Shown here: positions 27,214-36,274 of the stretch, one piece after another
Numbering within the stretch: the stretch's first letter is position 1
Layout: each line of letters begins with the position of its first letter
Source of the DNA: DATFVA01 sp963764235
GTDB lineage: Bacteria; Bacteroidota; Ignavibacteria; Ignavibacteriales; Ignavibacteriaceae
NCBI GenBank assembly: GCA_963764235.1
Contig: CAVXRO010000011.1
Span: 1 to 64,000 of the forward strand
Length of the DNA stretch: 64,000 nucleotides
Direction of reading: 5' to 3'
Notes under the pieces: generated by a model
The model's database searches: none
Told to the model about the DNA's origin: nothing
What the model saw: only the letters and a program-made list of their open reading frames with translations
Made by a program: the position numbers and the translations under genes

Positions 27214-27261
27214 CAAAAAGTGAGAGCTCATACGGTTTTTCTTATTCCCGTATGAACTCTC
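27214..27261 (-). terminator. Rho-independent terminator of the 27295-28959 gene
   Basis: On the minus strand a 14-bp stem (GAGAGTTCATACGG paired with CCGTATGAGCTCTC, one wobble) with a 12-base loop is followed by ACTTTTTG. It lies about 35 bases after the stop. Confidence 0.82.
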
Positions 27262-27294
27262 ATTAGAAAATTATTATCTTACTTCTGTAACTAG

Positions 27295-28959
27295 TTACTT
27301 AAGCAGAACCATTTTGCTGGTTTTAACAAATTCGTTGTTGTTTCCTGCTCTTAAAATATAATAATATACTCCTGACGGTAAGCCTGCAGCATTAAAGTTC
27401 ACGTGGTAAGTACCCGCCTGTTTGCTTTCGTTAACAAGCGTTGATATTTCCTGGCCGAGTGAATTATATACCTTAAGACTTACAAAAGAATTCTGAGGTA
27501 ATGCATAATCAATAACAGTGGCGGGGTTGAAAGGATTGGGGAAGTTCTGCGATAAATTATACTGCACCGGAATAAAGTCTTTAACGAGAACTTCGTCGCT
27601 GTAGTTTGAGTTTCCGTCAAAATCATCCTGTTTCAGCCTGTATGCAATTGCGGTTGCCTGGATATTCTGAATGTCATCTGTAAAGGAATATTCCTGCGGC
27701 TGTGTAGTGGTTCCTTTACCCTGCTTGAATCCGATAAAGCTCCAGGTTCCTTCATTATCACCGTTTATTATCCGCCTTTCAATTTCAAAACCTTTGTTGT
27801 TGGTTTCGGTTGCTGTGCTCCAGTTAAGCACTACCTTACCGCTTAAAGTTTTGGCAGTAAAGGAGGTCATCTCAACCGGCACAATTCCCTGGTATTTAAG
27901 GACTACCCCGGCTGTGCCGCCGGCATAACCCAGATTAGCATTAAGGAATACCATTTGCTGTAAACCGGCGGTGGCAGGTGCGGGAATGGTTTCCTGAGTG
28001 TAAGTGTCGCCGAAATCAGTGGTTTTAAAAACAGAGTATCCGATAGCATCCGCAAGAATAAGTCTAATAGTATTAGAACCATCCTTTAATCCGTTGAAAT
28101 TTATGGCTGCAAAGTTTGAAACTCCCACCGGAAAAGCTTGAACAGGCTGCCAGGTAACGCCTCCGTCTGAAGTTTTCATTAAATTAGTTCCGTTTGAGCC
28201 GGCCATTCCATGCATGGCATCTGTAAATGCAATTGCCTGGTAGTATAGACCTTGAGTGCCGCCTTGCCCCTGAACTGCAGTATAATTCCAGCTGCCTTCA
28301 AAACCGGTTGTTGTGTAGAATATTTTTGCAGTGGTGGCGTTGGCTAAAGTATTAGCTGATCCGATCCAGAAAGTATTCTGATCAATCCAGTCCCAGGCAT
28401 TGATAACTCCGAATTCATTTGTTCCGATCGGTGAGTGCGGGGCCAGCGTCCACGTTGTACCCCCGTCAGTGGTATATCTGTTCTGGTACGGTACTCCGTT
28501 GCCGGTAGGATCTCCGGTATAGACGCCGTAGTTCATATCGAACATATGGATACCATTTATGAAGCTTCCCGGAACAGCAACCTGGAGGGTCCAGCTGTTT
28601 CCTCCGTTGGTTGTTCTGTAAATACTGCCTGTAACTGTGCCCACCCAGCAGTTCATATTATCAAGCGCGGATGCTCCGTAAAGGTCGCCAGAGGGTAGTC
28701 CGGTATTTCTTAAAGTCCAGGTTGTTCCGCCATCTTCTGACAGGTATACTTTTCCGGCAGTGCAGACGGCCCAGATAACATTTTCACTAGCCACTGCAAT
28801 TGAGTTGATATTCGGGGATGTAGGCAGAGTGCCCACTTGTGTCCATCCTTGTGGAAGAGCAATGCCGGGGGCGAGGACAAAGGAAAAAGTTAAAAGAAAA
28901 ATGGCAAAAGAAAGACGGGGAAAGTATGACTGAAAAAATGTAAAAGTACGCTTTACCAT
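27295..28959 (-). CDS. YCF48/BNR-like repeat protein with T9SS sorting domain
   Basis: A 554-residue secreted protein. The frame stays open upstream to 29127, but the ATG at 28959 is preferred: GGAGG precedes it and it starts a clear signal peptide (KRTFTFFQSYFPRLSFAIFL, cut near ALPQG). Repeats with YLSEDGGTTWTL, YRTTNGGNSWTL, YTTDGGTTWTL and MKTSDGGVTWQP form a YCF48-like propeller (about 40-370). Then come the VEMTSFTAKT module (about 375-470) and the sorting domain with NFPNPFNPATV and SKMVLLK. No catalytic residues can be recognised; propellers of this type usually bind proteins or glycans. It shares the last two modules with the cargo genes at 8857 and 19303. Confidence 0.85.
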   Translation of the reverse strand: MVKRTFTFFQSYFPRLSFAIFLLTFSFVLAPGIALPQGWTQVGTLPTSPNINSIAVASENVIWAVCTAGKVYLSEDGGTTWTLRNTGLPSGDLYGASALDNMNCWVGTVTGSIYRTTNGGNSWTLQVAVPGSFINGIHMFDMNYGVYTGDPTGNGVPYQNRYTTDGGTTWTLAPHSPIGTNEFGVINAWDWIDQNTFWIGSANTLANATTAKIFYTTTGFEGSWNYTAVQGQGGTQGLYYQAIAFTDAMHGMAGSNGTNLMKTSDGGVTWQPVQAFPVGVSNFAAINFNGLKDGSNTIRLILADAIGYSVFKTTDFGDTYTQETIPAPATAGLQQMVFLNANLGYAGGTAGVVLKYQGIVPVEMTSFTAKTLSGKVVLNWSTATETNNKGFEIERRIINGDNEGTWSFIGFKQGKGTTTQPQEYSFTDDIQNIQATAIAYRLKQDDFDGNSNYSDEVLVKDFIPVQYNLSQNFPNPFNPATVIDYALPQNSFVSLKVYNSLGQEISTLVNESKQAGTYHVNFNAAGLPSGVYYYILRAGNNNEFVKTSKMVLLK

Positions 28960-29138
28960 AGGACCTCCGCTGATTGGTTGAATTGTTATTTTCGCTACTG
29001 TACGATAATTTAATAAAAAAATAAATGAAGTACAGAAAATTGGGGAAGGAGAAGAAATATCTATCCTACAAGCGATAATCATAAACCGGGGAAATGTTTG
29101 TCTGTTGAAAATGCCCGGGTGACACATGGTTAGGCAAT

Positions 29139-29756
29139 TTATAAACCGTCTGTGGCTTCTCTGATAAGAAATTCTTTTATCACAATTTTATCAACGGGCT
29201 GGTTTAAATACATCACTTCTTCTTCATAGTTTATATCTTCAAAATATGAAAGCTGCTCTAAAAAAAGTTTTCCGTTGAATACCTCACCAAATATTTTGCC
29301 TGCCCTTTGAATTACTGTTTTCAATGGTAAATGATTTTTAATTATGAAGTATAGATCAACATAATCTTTCCATTTCGCTCGTCCCCCAAGGGCAAATGCC
29401 TTCATTGCGGCAAGGTTTAATAATGATGGAATTTTTATTATTCTATTGAAATCTGCCAATTCGTTAATTATAAATGGGTATTGGAAGAAAGTAATTTTTA
29501 CATTATTGATAATGAAATGGATCTGGTCTTCTTCTTCTTTTATCAATTTATTTACAAAATATTTTTTTTTCACAAGATAATTTTTTATGCTTTGCCTTTT
29601 AATTTTCTTAGGTGAGAAGAGGTCGAAATCAATTGAATGTCTGTGACCAATATGTAAAGCTACTGCAGTTCCGCCTACCAGGATATAATCCGCGGAAAAA
29701 TCCTTCAGTAATGGGAGTAATTCCACCTGGTTTTTAGTTAATATTTCCTGGTGCAT
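29139..29756 (-). CDS. AbiEii/AbiGii-type nucleotidyltransferase toxin
   Basis: A 205-residue protein with the AbiEii-like nucleotidyltransferase core: YILVGGTAVALHIGHRHSIDFDLF (about 30-53) contains the GG-T motif and the catalytic D-x-D pair. It is followed by the conserved LLNLAAMKAFALGGRAKWKDYVDLY (about 112-136) with its K and D residues. Relatives are toxins of type IV-like toxin-antitoxin or abortive-infection pairs that transfer nucleotides to RNA or protein targets. It overlaps its upstream neighbour by 23 nt, so the two are co-translated. The active site is intact. It may act in phage defence, but that is inferred from the family. Confidence 0.85.
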   Translation of the reverse strand: MHQEILTKNQVELLPLLKDFSADYILVGGTAVALHIGHRHSIDFDLFSPKKIKRQSIKNYLVKKKYFVNKLIKEEEDQIHFIINNVKITFFQYPFIINELADFNRIIKIPSLLNLAAMKAFALGGRAKWKDYVDLYFIIKNHLPLKTVIQRAGKIFGEVFNGKLFLEQLSYFEDINYEEEVMYLNQPVDKIVIKEFLIREATDGL

Positions 29757-30033
29757 GCCGTTGAAAGTATAACCTGAAAAAATTAATTGTTTTTTTACTA
29801 TAGTTCGGCCGTTTTCCGGATATTTGTTTAAAAAATCTATCGGCAGCTTTTTTTATTCCAATTAAATTAAATAATTGCCTGATATCTTCAATATCACCGT
29901 AATTAAGGATACCTTCGACAACGGAATTCAAACCAAGCTGATCTTTTTTTTCTTCAGGAACCCACCACCATAAATTACTATGTTTTTTGATGAATGTTTT
30001 TAATTCAACTGATATTTCGTTTTGCTTTTGCAT
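29734..30033 (-). CDS. Partner/antitoxin of the AbiEii-type toxin (DUF6922-like)
   Basis: A 99-residue protein with no signal peptide. It has a Trp-rich N-terminus (SNLWWWVPEEKKDQLG), then VVEGILNYGDIEDIRQLFNLIG and a basic end, SKKTINFFRLYFQRH. Such small proteins are commonly found directly upstream of AbiEii-like nucleotidyltransferase genes in Bacteroidota and are taken as their antitoxin or adaptor. The middle part looks like a small helical DNA-binding domain, but no standard HTH is obvious. The overlapping gene order (partner first, toxin second) supports the pair. Confidence 0.7.
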   Translation of the reverse strand: MQKQNEISVELKTFIKKHSNLWWWVPEEKKDQLGLNSVVEGILNYGDIEDIRQLFNLIGIKKAADRFFKQISGKRPNYSKKTINFFRLYFQRHAPGNIN

Positions 30034-30179
30034 TGAATATCTTCGATTGTGCGTGTATGTATTCTGTATTTAACCTGACTTTCCCGCTGGTATTCATATG
30101 AGCTTTGATTTACTGTTTATCTAAATTACAAGAATATAACAAAATTACAAAGATCCGAGCCTTGCGCGGGAATACCCTG

Positions 30180-31274
30180 CTACCTGCTTCGCCTGATCTT
30201 TATCCATCTCCTGAAAAAAGGATCATCGATCTCATAGCCTGCCGAATTCCGAATGACGTATCCGTTCTGAAGCAGTTTTTTGATCCCGCTGTAGGTGGTA
30301 CTGGATGGTCCCGTGCTGAACTGCTGTGAAAATTCCTCTGATAGAGGGGGAATCGCGGAAAGCGACATCCCTATGAGGATCTTTTTCTCTGTGTTGTTCA
30401 GCGTGTTCCAGAGCCGTTCATAATCGATGTCGTGATGCCTAATTATTTCATCAACCGCGGTTTCAATGGGTTCCGGCTGATCCTTCTTTTTGTTGACCAG
30501 CTCCCATACATTAAACGCCAGCTGCTGTGTGTAATACGGGTGGCAGCCGGTTACCTTCAGTATGGATTTTGTTAGGCTTTTACCCGCACTTGTGATCCTG
30601 CCGAAATTTTCCGTCAGGTAGGTTTCAAACTCCGGCTCAGGGATCTTATCCAGAGGTAAAAGATGTCCGAAATGGTAAAAGGGTGATTTTTTCTTCTCGA
30701 ATATTTCCCTGATCAATGATTCCTGGCTGCCGAGAAAAACATAGTTGACGGATTTATGATGCTGCATTACCGCCCTTAGAAGACGGTCGATATTTTTCCC
30801 GATCCTGCGGATTTCCTGGAATTCGTCGAACACTATAACAGACTTCTTCTTTGCGGATAGTTTTTCGATAAGTCCCAGCACGTCTTCCAGTGCGGTCGAC
30901 GCCGCCGGGGCATTTGCCCTGAAAGAGATGTCAATTTCATTCGTTAAGGGATTCAGGCTGATTACCGGCAGAACCCTGAAATTCTTTACAGTATCTTTTA
31001 TCTTCTGCGAAGGGTAGATCCTGTAGAGCCGTTTCAAAAGCTGGGCGGCGAAGTCCTCCACCGAGGTTATCAGCTGGAGGTCAAGCATTGCGTAAGGTCG
31101 GTTTATTGATTTTAATACTTTGTTCATCAGACTTGTTTTACCGTACCTGCGGGGACTGATAATGATTAGGTGGTTCCCGCTTTTAAGTACTGATTTGACC
31201 TCAGCAATTTCCCTGACCCTGTTTGTGAAGTAGGGCTCTTCTACGATGCTGCCGAACTTAAATGGATTGTTCAA
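30180..31274 (-). CDS. AAA/STAND-like ATPase (archaeal ATPase family)
   Basis: A 364-residue cytoplasmic P-loop ATPase starting FKFGSIVEEPYFTNR, the usual opening of this family. Walker A is SPRRYGKTS (40-48) and Walker B is VIVFDE (146-151), with an arginine-containing sensor region YVFLGSQESLI. The C-terminal part (about 255-364) is a winged-helix domain ending AGYEIDDPFFRRWIKIRRSR. These ATPases are abundant in archaea and Bacteroidota and often lie beside toxin-antitoxin or mobile genes; their substrates are mostly unknown. Here it lies upstream of the AbiEii pair on the same strand. A fragment of a close relative's last 20 codons is fused to a ParE toxin at 15928-15996, so the family has had at least two copies in this region. 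Confidence 0.85.
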   Translation of the reverse strand: MNNPFKFGSIVEEPYFTNRVREIAEVKSVLKSGNHLIIISPRRYGKTSLMNKVLKSINRPYAMLDLQLITSVEDFAAQLLKRLYRIYPSQKIKDTVKNFRVLPVISLNPLTNEIDISFRANAPAASTALEDVLGLIEKLSAKKKSVIVFDEFQEIRRIGKNIDRLLRAVMQHHKSVNYVFLGSQESLIREIFEKKKSPFYHFGHLLPLDKIPEPEFETYLTENFGRITSAGKSLTKSILKVTGCHPYYTQQLAFNVWELVNKKKDQPEPIETAVDEIIRHHDIDYERLWNTLNNTEKKILIGMSLSAIPPLSEEFSQQFSTGPSSTTYSGIKKLLQNGYVIRNSAGYEIDDPFFRRWIKIRRSR

Positions 31275-31446
31275 TTGATTCCGATATTTGTCGTTGCGAT
31301 CTTTTCCGCAATTAAAATAGGCAAATCCATCTATAATAGCAAGCTTAGGTTATTAACAAGAGTTAAAAAGCTGGTACTGGTGGAGTAAGCGGGATCAGAT
31401 ATTTATCGCTGCGATCTTTTCCGCAATATGGATGACAAATGGAACT

Positions 31447-32610
31447 TTACAGGGAAGTTCCGATCTTTAGTCTCAGGTTGAAGAAGATGGATGAGAATCC
31501 GTAGCTGCCGCCCTTCAGGGTGGTCATCGTTCCGGATGGTCCCATTGCGAAGGCACTGAATCCCCAGAAGTCCATTATCTTCTGAACGAGCACTTCGAAG
31601 ACTATCTGATTGCGTCTGACCGGACTATCCCACATTGCATCAAATCTGAAATCGAAGGTGCTTCCTGCCAGCGAAAGCTCTCTTCCGGTAAATCCAGCAT
31701 GCCACTCGTCTAAATATCTCGCTCCGTAAAATTTCCCTCTTGTGGATCCCATTATCTGAACGGGATATCTTATCTCAAAGTTGAAATAATTGCCTTCAAC
31801 AAAGTAGGCACTGTATTTTATTGTGGAGTTGGGACCATATACAATGGCGCCGTTCTTAGCGTATGCAGCTTTCTGCGTTTTGGAAAATTTCTTATCTGCC
31901 TCAAGGTAGCTAACCTCAAAGAAGTTCCCGAGGGGGATAACGTATCCGAGCTGGAATCCGCTTGTTACGTATAAGTTGTTGTGGTTGTTCTTTGTCTGCA
32001 GTTCTGTTATTGCATCCACGTTAGAATAAATTCCACCGTGGAAACCGAGTATGTGGAAGTTCGCTTCTACCATATTCGATTCGAGGGGTCCCGAGTACGG
32101 CGTTTCCATACCAAAGGAAAATCCGGCGTCTGATTTAAGCGAAATTCCAAACCTCTCCCCTCCGAGCAGCTGAAGGAACGGGTTGATATAAGAGAGTGTA
32201 GATGATATCTGAAACACGCTGGGGGGAGCCGCTACCTTATCCAGTCTTATTTTCTCTATTACGCGAGTGAAAACGCTGGCAAAGTTCGTGGTCTCTTCAA
32301 GGTTGATTTTGAAGGGATAGGTGACTATCTGCGCACGGGTTTCGGGCTTGAGCGCGAGGAACGGGTAGAGCACTCCTTTGATTGAGATCGTCTGGTTGTT
32401 GGGGTCTCTTAGATCTACGATTATTTCAGCTTTGGGGTCGGGGGGTGCGATGAACAGCTGATCCTGTATGTGGATGAAGAGACTGTCGTCGAGGGGTTCC
32501 ATCTGGTAGTAACGGATTGGTTCCTGGTCCTGCGCGTATGTTTTTTGATTCTGGATAACACTGAATAATATCAAAAGAACAGGGAGAAAAAGCAGTAGTT
32601 TATAGTTCAT
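31447..32610 (-). CDS. Outer-membrane beta-barrel protein of unknown function
   Basis: A 387-residue protein with a signal peptide (MNYKLLLFLPVLLILFSVIQ, cleavage near TYAQ). The rest is rich in alternating aromatic and polar strands with Gly and Asn turns, and it ends in an amphipathic strand (FFNLRLKIGTSL), as expected for an outer-membrane barrel. An N-terminal part (about 30-120) looks like a soluble periplasmic domain. I recognise no named family. It stands alone between the ATPase gene and an octamer-repeat tract, with no clear operon partner. Confidence 0.65.
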   Translation of the reverse strand: MNYKLLLFLPVLLILFSVIQNQKTYAQDQEPIRYYQMEPLDDSLFIHIQDQLFIAPPDPKAEIIVDLRDPNNQTISIKGVLYPFLALKPETRAQIVTYPFKINLEETTNFASVFTRVIEKIRLDKVAAPPSVFQISSTLSYINPFLQLLGGERFGISLKSDAGFSFGMETPYSGPLESNMVEANFHILGFHGGIYSNVDAITELQTKNNHNNLYVTSGFQLGYVIPLGNFFEVSYLEADKKFSKTQKAAYAKNGAIVYGPNSTIKYSAYFVEGNYFNFEIRYPVQIMGSTRGKFYGARYLDEWHAGFTGRELSLAGSTFDFRFDAMWDSPVRRNQIVFEVLVQKIMDFWGFSAFAMGPSGTMTTLKGGSYGFSSIFFNLRLKIGTSL

Positions 32611-32616
32611 AAGCGA

Positions 32617-32765
32617 TTGTATTTAGCGAATTTAGCGAATTAGCGAATTAACGAATTAGCGAATTAACGAATTAGCGAATTAACGAATTAGCGAATTAGC
32701 GAATTAACGAATTTGGCGAATTAACGAATTAGCGAATTAGCGAATTTGGCGAATTAGCGAATTCG
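32617..32765 (+). repeat. GCGAATTA/ACGAATTA octamer tract
   Basis: About 150 bp of tandem octamers (GCGAATTA, ACGAATTA, GCGAATTT) with occasional TTTGGCGAA variants. It begins less than 10 bases upstream of the start codon of the outer-membrane protein gene, so it lies in that gene's leader or promoter. The rest of the spacer to 33098 holds a short run of CAGATTG heptamers near 32840 and nothing else I can identify. Confidence 0.85.
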
Positions 32766-33098
32766 TATATAATCAAAATTTGTAACGGCAATAATCGTAT
32801 GTTCCCGGCAAAAGTCAGGTAATCTGCGTCACTTTTGTATTGCAGATTGCAGATTGCAGATTGCAATGAATGTTTCAGATTATTCAGAGTACACCGCCCG
32901 TTTGGGAACAAACTCGGTGCCAAATTTAACTTTAATTACTAAGGGCTCCAAACAGGTTCTTATCCTCAAATAAATTTTGGACAGATTGTAAGGCATCGTA
33001 ATTCTTACCAGTTGTGCGAATTATTTGCCTTACTTCACCTCATTTAAGACGAAAATAGTAAAAACTTATCAATTATCTATCAGGAAGATCGTAATTCG

Positions 33099-34202
33099 TC
33101 ATTCGGCTATGTTCAGGATTATGTCTACGATTCGTTCGGCGGCGTGACCGTCCCATAAAGGAGGGATGGTTCCCTTCTTCTTCTTTCCATCGATGATAGT
33201 AAGCGCTGTCTCTTTAACTTTCTGAAGGTCTGTGCCGATGAGCTGGTTCGTGCCGAGCTTTACGGTGACGGGGCGTTCGGTATTCTCACGCACGGTGATA
33301 CACTGTACGCCAAGGTAGGTTGACTCCTCCTGTATTCCACCGCTGTCGGTTATGATTAGTCCCGCGTTCTTAATCAGCGCGAGGAAATCAATATAACCCG
33401 CCGGTTCGGTGAGCAGGAAGTTGCGGCTGAGGTTCTCTTTTAATCCCGCGACTTCTATATTTTTCATCGTCCTCGGGTGAACGGGAAATACCACTTTCAC
33501 TTTTTCCGTGATCGCGTTAAGAACGTCGATGAGCTTCACAAGGAATTCGGGGGAATCGACATTAGAAGGACGGTGCAGGGTAACGAGACAATATTTGTCT
33601 ATCGTCAATTTAAATTCATCCAGTATGCCGGATCTGCCGGCTTCGGGGAGAAAGTAAACGAGACTGTCGATCATAACGTTCCCGGTAAAAAATATCTTCT
33701 CTTTGCTTACGCCTTCCTTCTCAAGGTTTATAAGGCCGCTTTCCTCGGTTACGAACAGGTAATCGGATATGGAATCGGTGAGGATCCTGTTGATCTCTTC
33801 AGGCATTGTGCGGTCGAACGATCTTAAGCCGGCTTCGATGTGCGCTACTTTTGCTGCCAGCTTTACGGCAACAAGACTGCAGGCAATGGTCGAGTTTACA
33901 TCACCCGCCACTATCACCAGGTCGGGTTTTTCTGCAAGAACTATCTTCTCGAATTCTATCATTATACGGGCTGTCTGCTCCGCGTGCGAGCCGCTGCCGG
34001 CTCCGAGGTAAAAATCCGGTTCGGGAAGCTTAAGATCTGTGAAGAAGATCTTCGACATACGCTCATCGTAATGCTGTCCCGTATGGCAGATGAGATGGTC
34101 AGCCGCGCCTTTGTGCTTAAGGAAGGCCCTGTGTACGGGAGCGATTTTCATAAAGTTGGGCCGCGCCCCTACTACGGAAATGATCTTCAGATGTTTGTGC
34201 AT
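33099..34202 (-). CDS. wecB: UDP-N-acetylglucosamine 2-epimerase (non-hydrolysing)
   Basis: A 367-residue GT-B-fold enzyme interconverting UDP-GlcNAc and UDP-ManNAc, a precursor of surface polysaccharides. Family motifs are KIISVVGARPNFMKIAPV (5-22), HTGQHYDERMSKIFF (41-55), VAGDVNSTIACSLVA, VAHIEAGLRSFDRTMPEE (with the catalytic-region acid and the conserved R/E), VTLHRPSNVD and TDSGGIQEESTYLG. Length matches the family. The ATG at 34202 follows GGAG. It stands alone about 26 kb from the polysaccharide cluster at 1-7 kb, but could feed that pathway. Confidence 0.95.
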   Translation of the reverse strand: MHKHLKIISVVGARPNFMKIAPVHRAFLKHKGAADHLICHTGQHYDERMSKIFFTDLKLPEPDFYLGAGSGSHAEQTARIMIEFEKIVLAEKPDLVIVAGDVNSTIACSLVAVKLAAKVAHIEAGLRSFDRTMPEEINRILTDSISDYLFVTEESGLINLEKEGVSKEKIFFTGNVMIDSLVYFLPEAGRSGILDEFKLTIDKYCLVTLHRPSNVDSPEFLVKLIDVLNAITEKVKVVFPVHPRTMKNIEVAGLKENLSRNFLLTEPAGYIDFLALIKNAGLIITDSGGIQEESTYLGVQCITVRENTERPVTVKLGTNQLIGTDLQKVKETALTIIDGKKKKGTIPPLWDGHAAERIVDIILNIAE

Positions 34203-34249
34203 TATCTCCGGATGTATATGAATTAAATTGACTCAATAAAAATACGAAT

Positions 34250-34470
34250 TATTGGATGAAAATTGAATATTGAAAATTGAAAATTGAAAATTGAAAATTG
34301 AATATTGAATATTGAAAATTGAAAATTGATAATTGAAAATTGATAATTGGGCGGGGTAAAGAGTTGAGTACATAGGGCGGTGGAGCGGTAAGAACATAGG
34401 GCAGAGGGCAAAGAGAGAGGGGTAGAGAAAGGAAAAAGGAAAACCTGCCTGCCGGCAGGCAGGAGGAAAA
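34250..34470 (+). repeat. GAAAATT/GAATATT heptamers followed by AGAGGGCAAAG repeats and a palindrome
   Basis: Heptamer repeats of period 7 run from about 34256 to 34350, followed by purine-rich units (34395-34440), a perfect palindrome (34444-34463) and GGAAAAAG. They start about 50 bases upstream of the wecB start codon. From 34470 to 34735 I see only weak purine-rich repeat traces and no gene. Confidence 0.8.
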
Positions 34471-34735
34471 AGTTAATACAAGGAAGAAGTTAGGTATGGG
34501 ACGGCAGATAATTGGGCGGGGGTAAAGCGAATGGGGCATAGCGGACAGGGTAGAGAGCATGGCGTAGAGGGCACAGGCGACAAAGATGGCGGGAAGAGGC
34601 GGCATTATCGTGGAAATTGTCACAGGGTTAGAAGTATAGAAGGATGCATCACTGACACTCACTTGAATTTTATTTATATAGTGCCTGGATGATCTTAATA
34701 ATTGACAACGACACACAATGAAAGAGTAACGGAAT

Positions 34736-35014
34736 ATGCAGGAAATATTGAAAATATATTCGAGGTATTTAAGTAGAAGCGGGAGTATATCAAAAGGCAA
34801 TTCATTATTTTATAATTATGTAGTTGTTCCTTTCTCGGCGGGACTTGTAGGATTCGCAACTTTCCTTTTCATATTAATAATGATGGACTCTGCGGCATAT
34901 GTATTGGGAATTACTGAAACATTGAGCGTCGGAATTAATGAAGTACTTATTGCTTCCCTGGGTTTTCTTCTTCAGTTTACTTACCAGTTCGTAAAATCAG
35001 CACGCCGTATTTAA
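34736..35014 (+). CDS. Small two-helix membrane protein of unknown function
   Basis: A 92-residue protein with two hydrophobic segments: VVVPFSAGLVGFATFLFILI (about 29-48) and EVLIASLGFLLQFTYQFV (about 69-86), joined by a short loop, with basic residues at both ends. No family is recognised. The composition is that of a real protein and it is not built from repeats, although repeat DNA lies to its left. There is no strong Shine-Dalgarno sequence before the ATG. Moderate confidence that it is expressed. Confidence 0.5.
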   Translation: MQEILKIYSRYLSRSGSISKGNSLFYNYVVVPFSAGLVGFATFLFILIMMDSAAYVLGITETLSVGINEVLIASLGFLLQFTYQFVKSARRI

Positions 35015-35023
35015 ATTATCCTT

Positions 35024-35060
35024 ACATATTTAAAAAGCAAAAGCCCCTCACTCGAGGGGC
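35024..35060. terminator. Possible bidirectional terminator hairpin
   Basis: GCCCCTC (35043-35049) pairs with GAGGGGC (35054-35060) around a 4-base loop. On the minus strand it is followed by TTTTGCTTTTT, a good U tract; on the plus strand the tract is weak. It lies just after the small membrane protein gene and 350 bases past the lipocalin stop. The rest of 35061-35411 shows only AT-rich heptamer traces near 35320-35390. Confidence 0.6.
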
Positions 35061-35411
35061 AATCACTATTATGTATGGAGAATTTACTCAGTATGAATTT
35101 TTCCAGATCGGGGAGAACTGCCGTGTTTCTAAATTCGGCGCCGGCAGACCAGAAAATCAGTATTGCTCGTTTATCTTAAAAAAGGCTGCCTGGTTCCCTT
35201 TACTGCCGGCTAAAATCATAATGTGAAATAACTATATCCTGTCACCAAACTCTCTCAAAACTCTTTCACAAAAGTAAAAAAAAATTTTTACTTTGCAGTG
35301 ACGAAGGACATTAAATATTGAAGATGTAAGATTGAAGATTTAAAATTTTAAGATTTTAAGACTTAAGAGATTGTAGATTGGAAATGTCTGGATCACACCT
35401 TCGTAATTCCG

Positions 35412-35933
35412 TTATTCCTGCAGAGTCATTACAAAATCTTTGGGGTTGTAGCCGTTCTTTCTAAGGATATCGTATGCTTCGTTCAGCTTCTCTTCAGCGA
35501 GCCCGGGTGTGCGGCCCAGTATCCAGCCGTATTTGCGGTTCGGCGTACCGATCACAGCGTACGAGTAGTCGTCCGGCAGTCCTATTATCCAGTAATCACC
35601 CCAGAAAAGATTTATACCGAAGATACTGACGAAACTGACTTCGAGCTTTGAATTGGTTTTTTTGTCGACCACCTTTGCAATGCCTTCCGCTGTGTCCATC
35701 TCACCTTCATCATCCAGGCAGGAATTCACAACCTTGATGCTGCCGTCGTCGTTGAGCGAGTAAGCGGCTGTGGTGTTACTGATGCATTGTTTCTGAAAGC
35801 GGTTGGGTATTTTAGCGATCTCGTACCACTTCCCTGCGTATCTCTTAAGATCGACATGGTTTACTGTTACGGGTTCGCTGTTCTGTGCCATAAGACTAAA
35901 AGAAGATATTAGGATAATAATTAAAATATACAT
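35412..35933 (-). CDS. blc: Lipocalin family protein (Blc-like)
   Basis: A 173-residue secreted lipocalin. A signal peptide (about 1-16, MYILIIILISSFSLMAQ) is followed by the first structurally conserved region, YAGKWYEIAKIPNRFQ (about 32-47), and the later YSYAVIGTPNRKYGWILGRTP strand-turn typical of bacterial Blc. The eight-strand barrel binds lysophospholipids or fatty acids and is linked to envelope maintenance. No Cys lipobox is seen, unlike E. coli Blc, so it is probably periplasmic and soluble. It is a single gene with no operon partner. Confidence 0.9.
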   Translation of the reverse strand: MYILIIILISSFSLMAQNSEPVTVNHVDLKRYAGKWYEIAKIPNRFQKQCISNTTAAYSLNDDGSIKVVNSCLDDEGEMDTAEGIAKVVDKKTNSKLEVSFVSIFGINLFWGDYWIIGLPDDYSYAVIGTPNRKYGWILGRTPGLAEEKLNEAYDILRKNGYNPKDFVMTLQE

Positions 35934-36274
35934 AGTGGAATTAAGAATTTATAATTTATAATTAACAATTAAGAATTAAGAATTTTAAGTCTGACCGGTT
36001 TAGGCTGGATTTATAAAATCGGCATAAACATCATCGGCTCAATCCTTCTAATTAGTAAACATATTAAACCCGCAAATAATTCCCGGAATAGACTTCGATT
36101 TATACGCCCTGCTAATTGCAGCCCTCCATCACGATAAACCTATAAAATCCACCGGGGTGTTCGGTCGATTTGACCTTAATAATATTAAAAATAGGAAACT
36201 TAACTAGCGGATTATCCGAATATTTTGCAATTTAGCCGCTGGCACCTATTTTGTTCCAGCTTAGCAGAAAAATT
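35934..36274. other. A+T-rich divergent spacer
   Basis: A 340-bp region between divergent genes. Near 35938-35990 there is a run of AATTAAGAATTTATAATT-like short repeats. Beyond that I see no hairpin, repeat or coding potential. It should contain promoters for the lipocalin gene and for the gene at 36275. Confidence 0.45.

Noticed and set aside
28959..29127. Upstream extension of the YCF48-like protein to 29127
   Set aside because: The extra residues have no signal-peptide logic, and GGAGG precedes the ATG at 28959.
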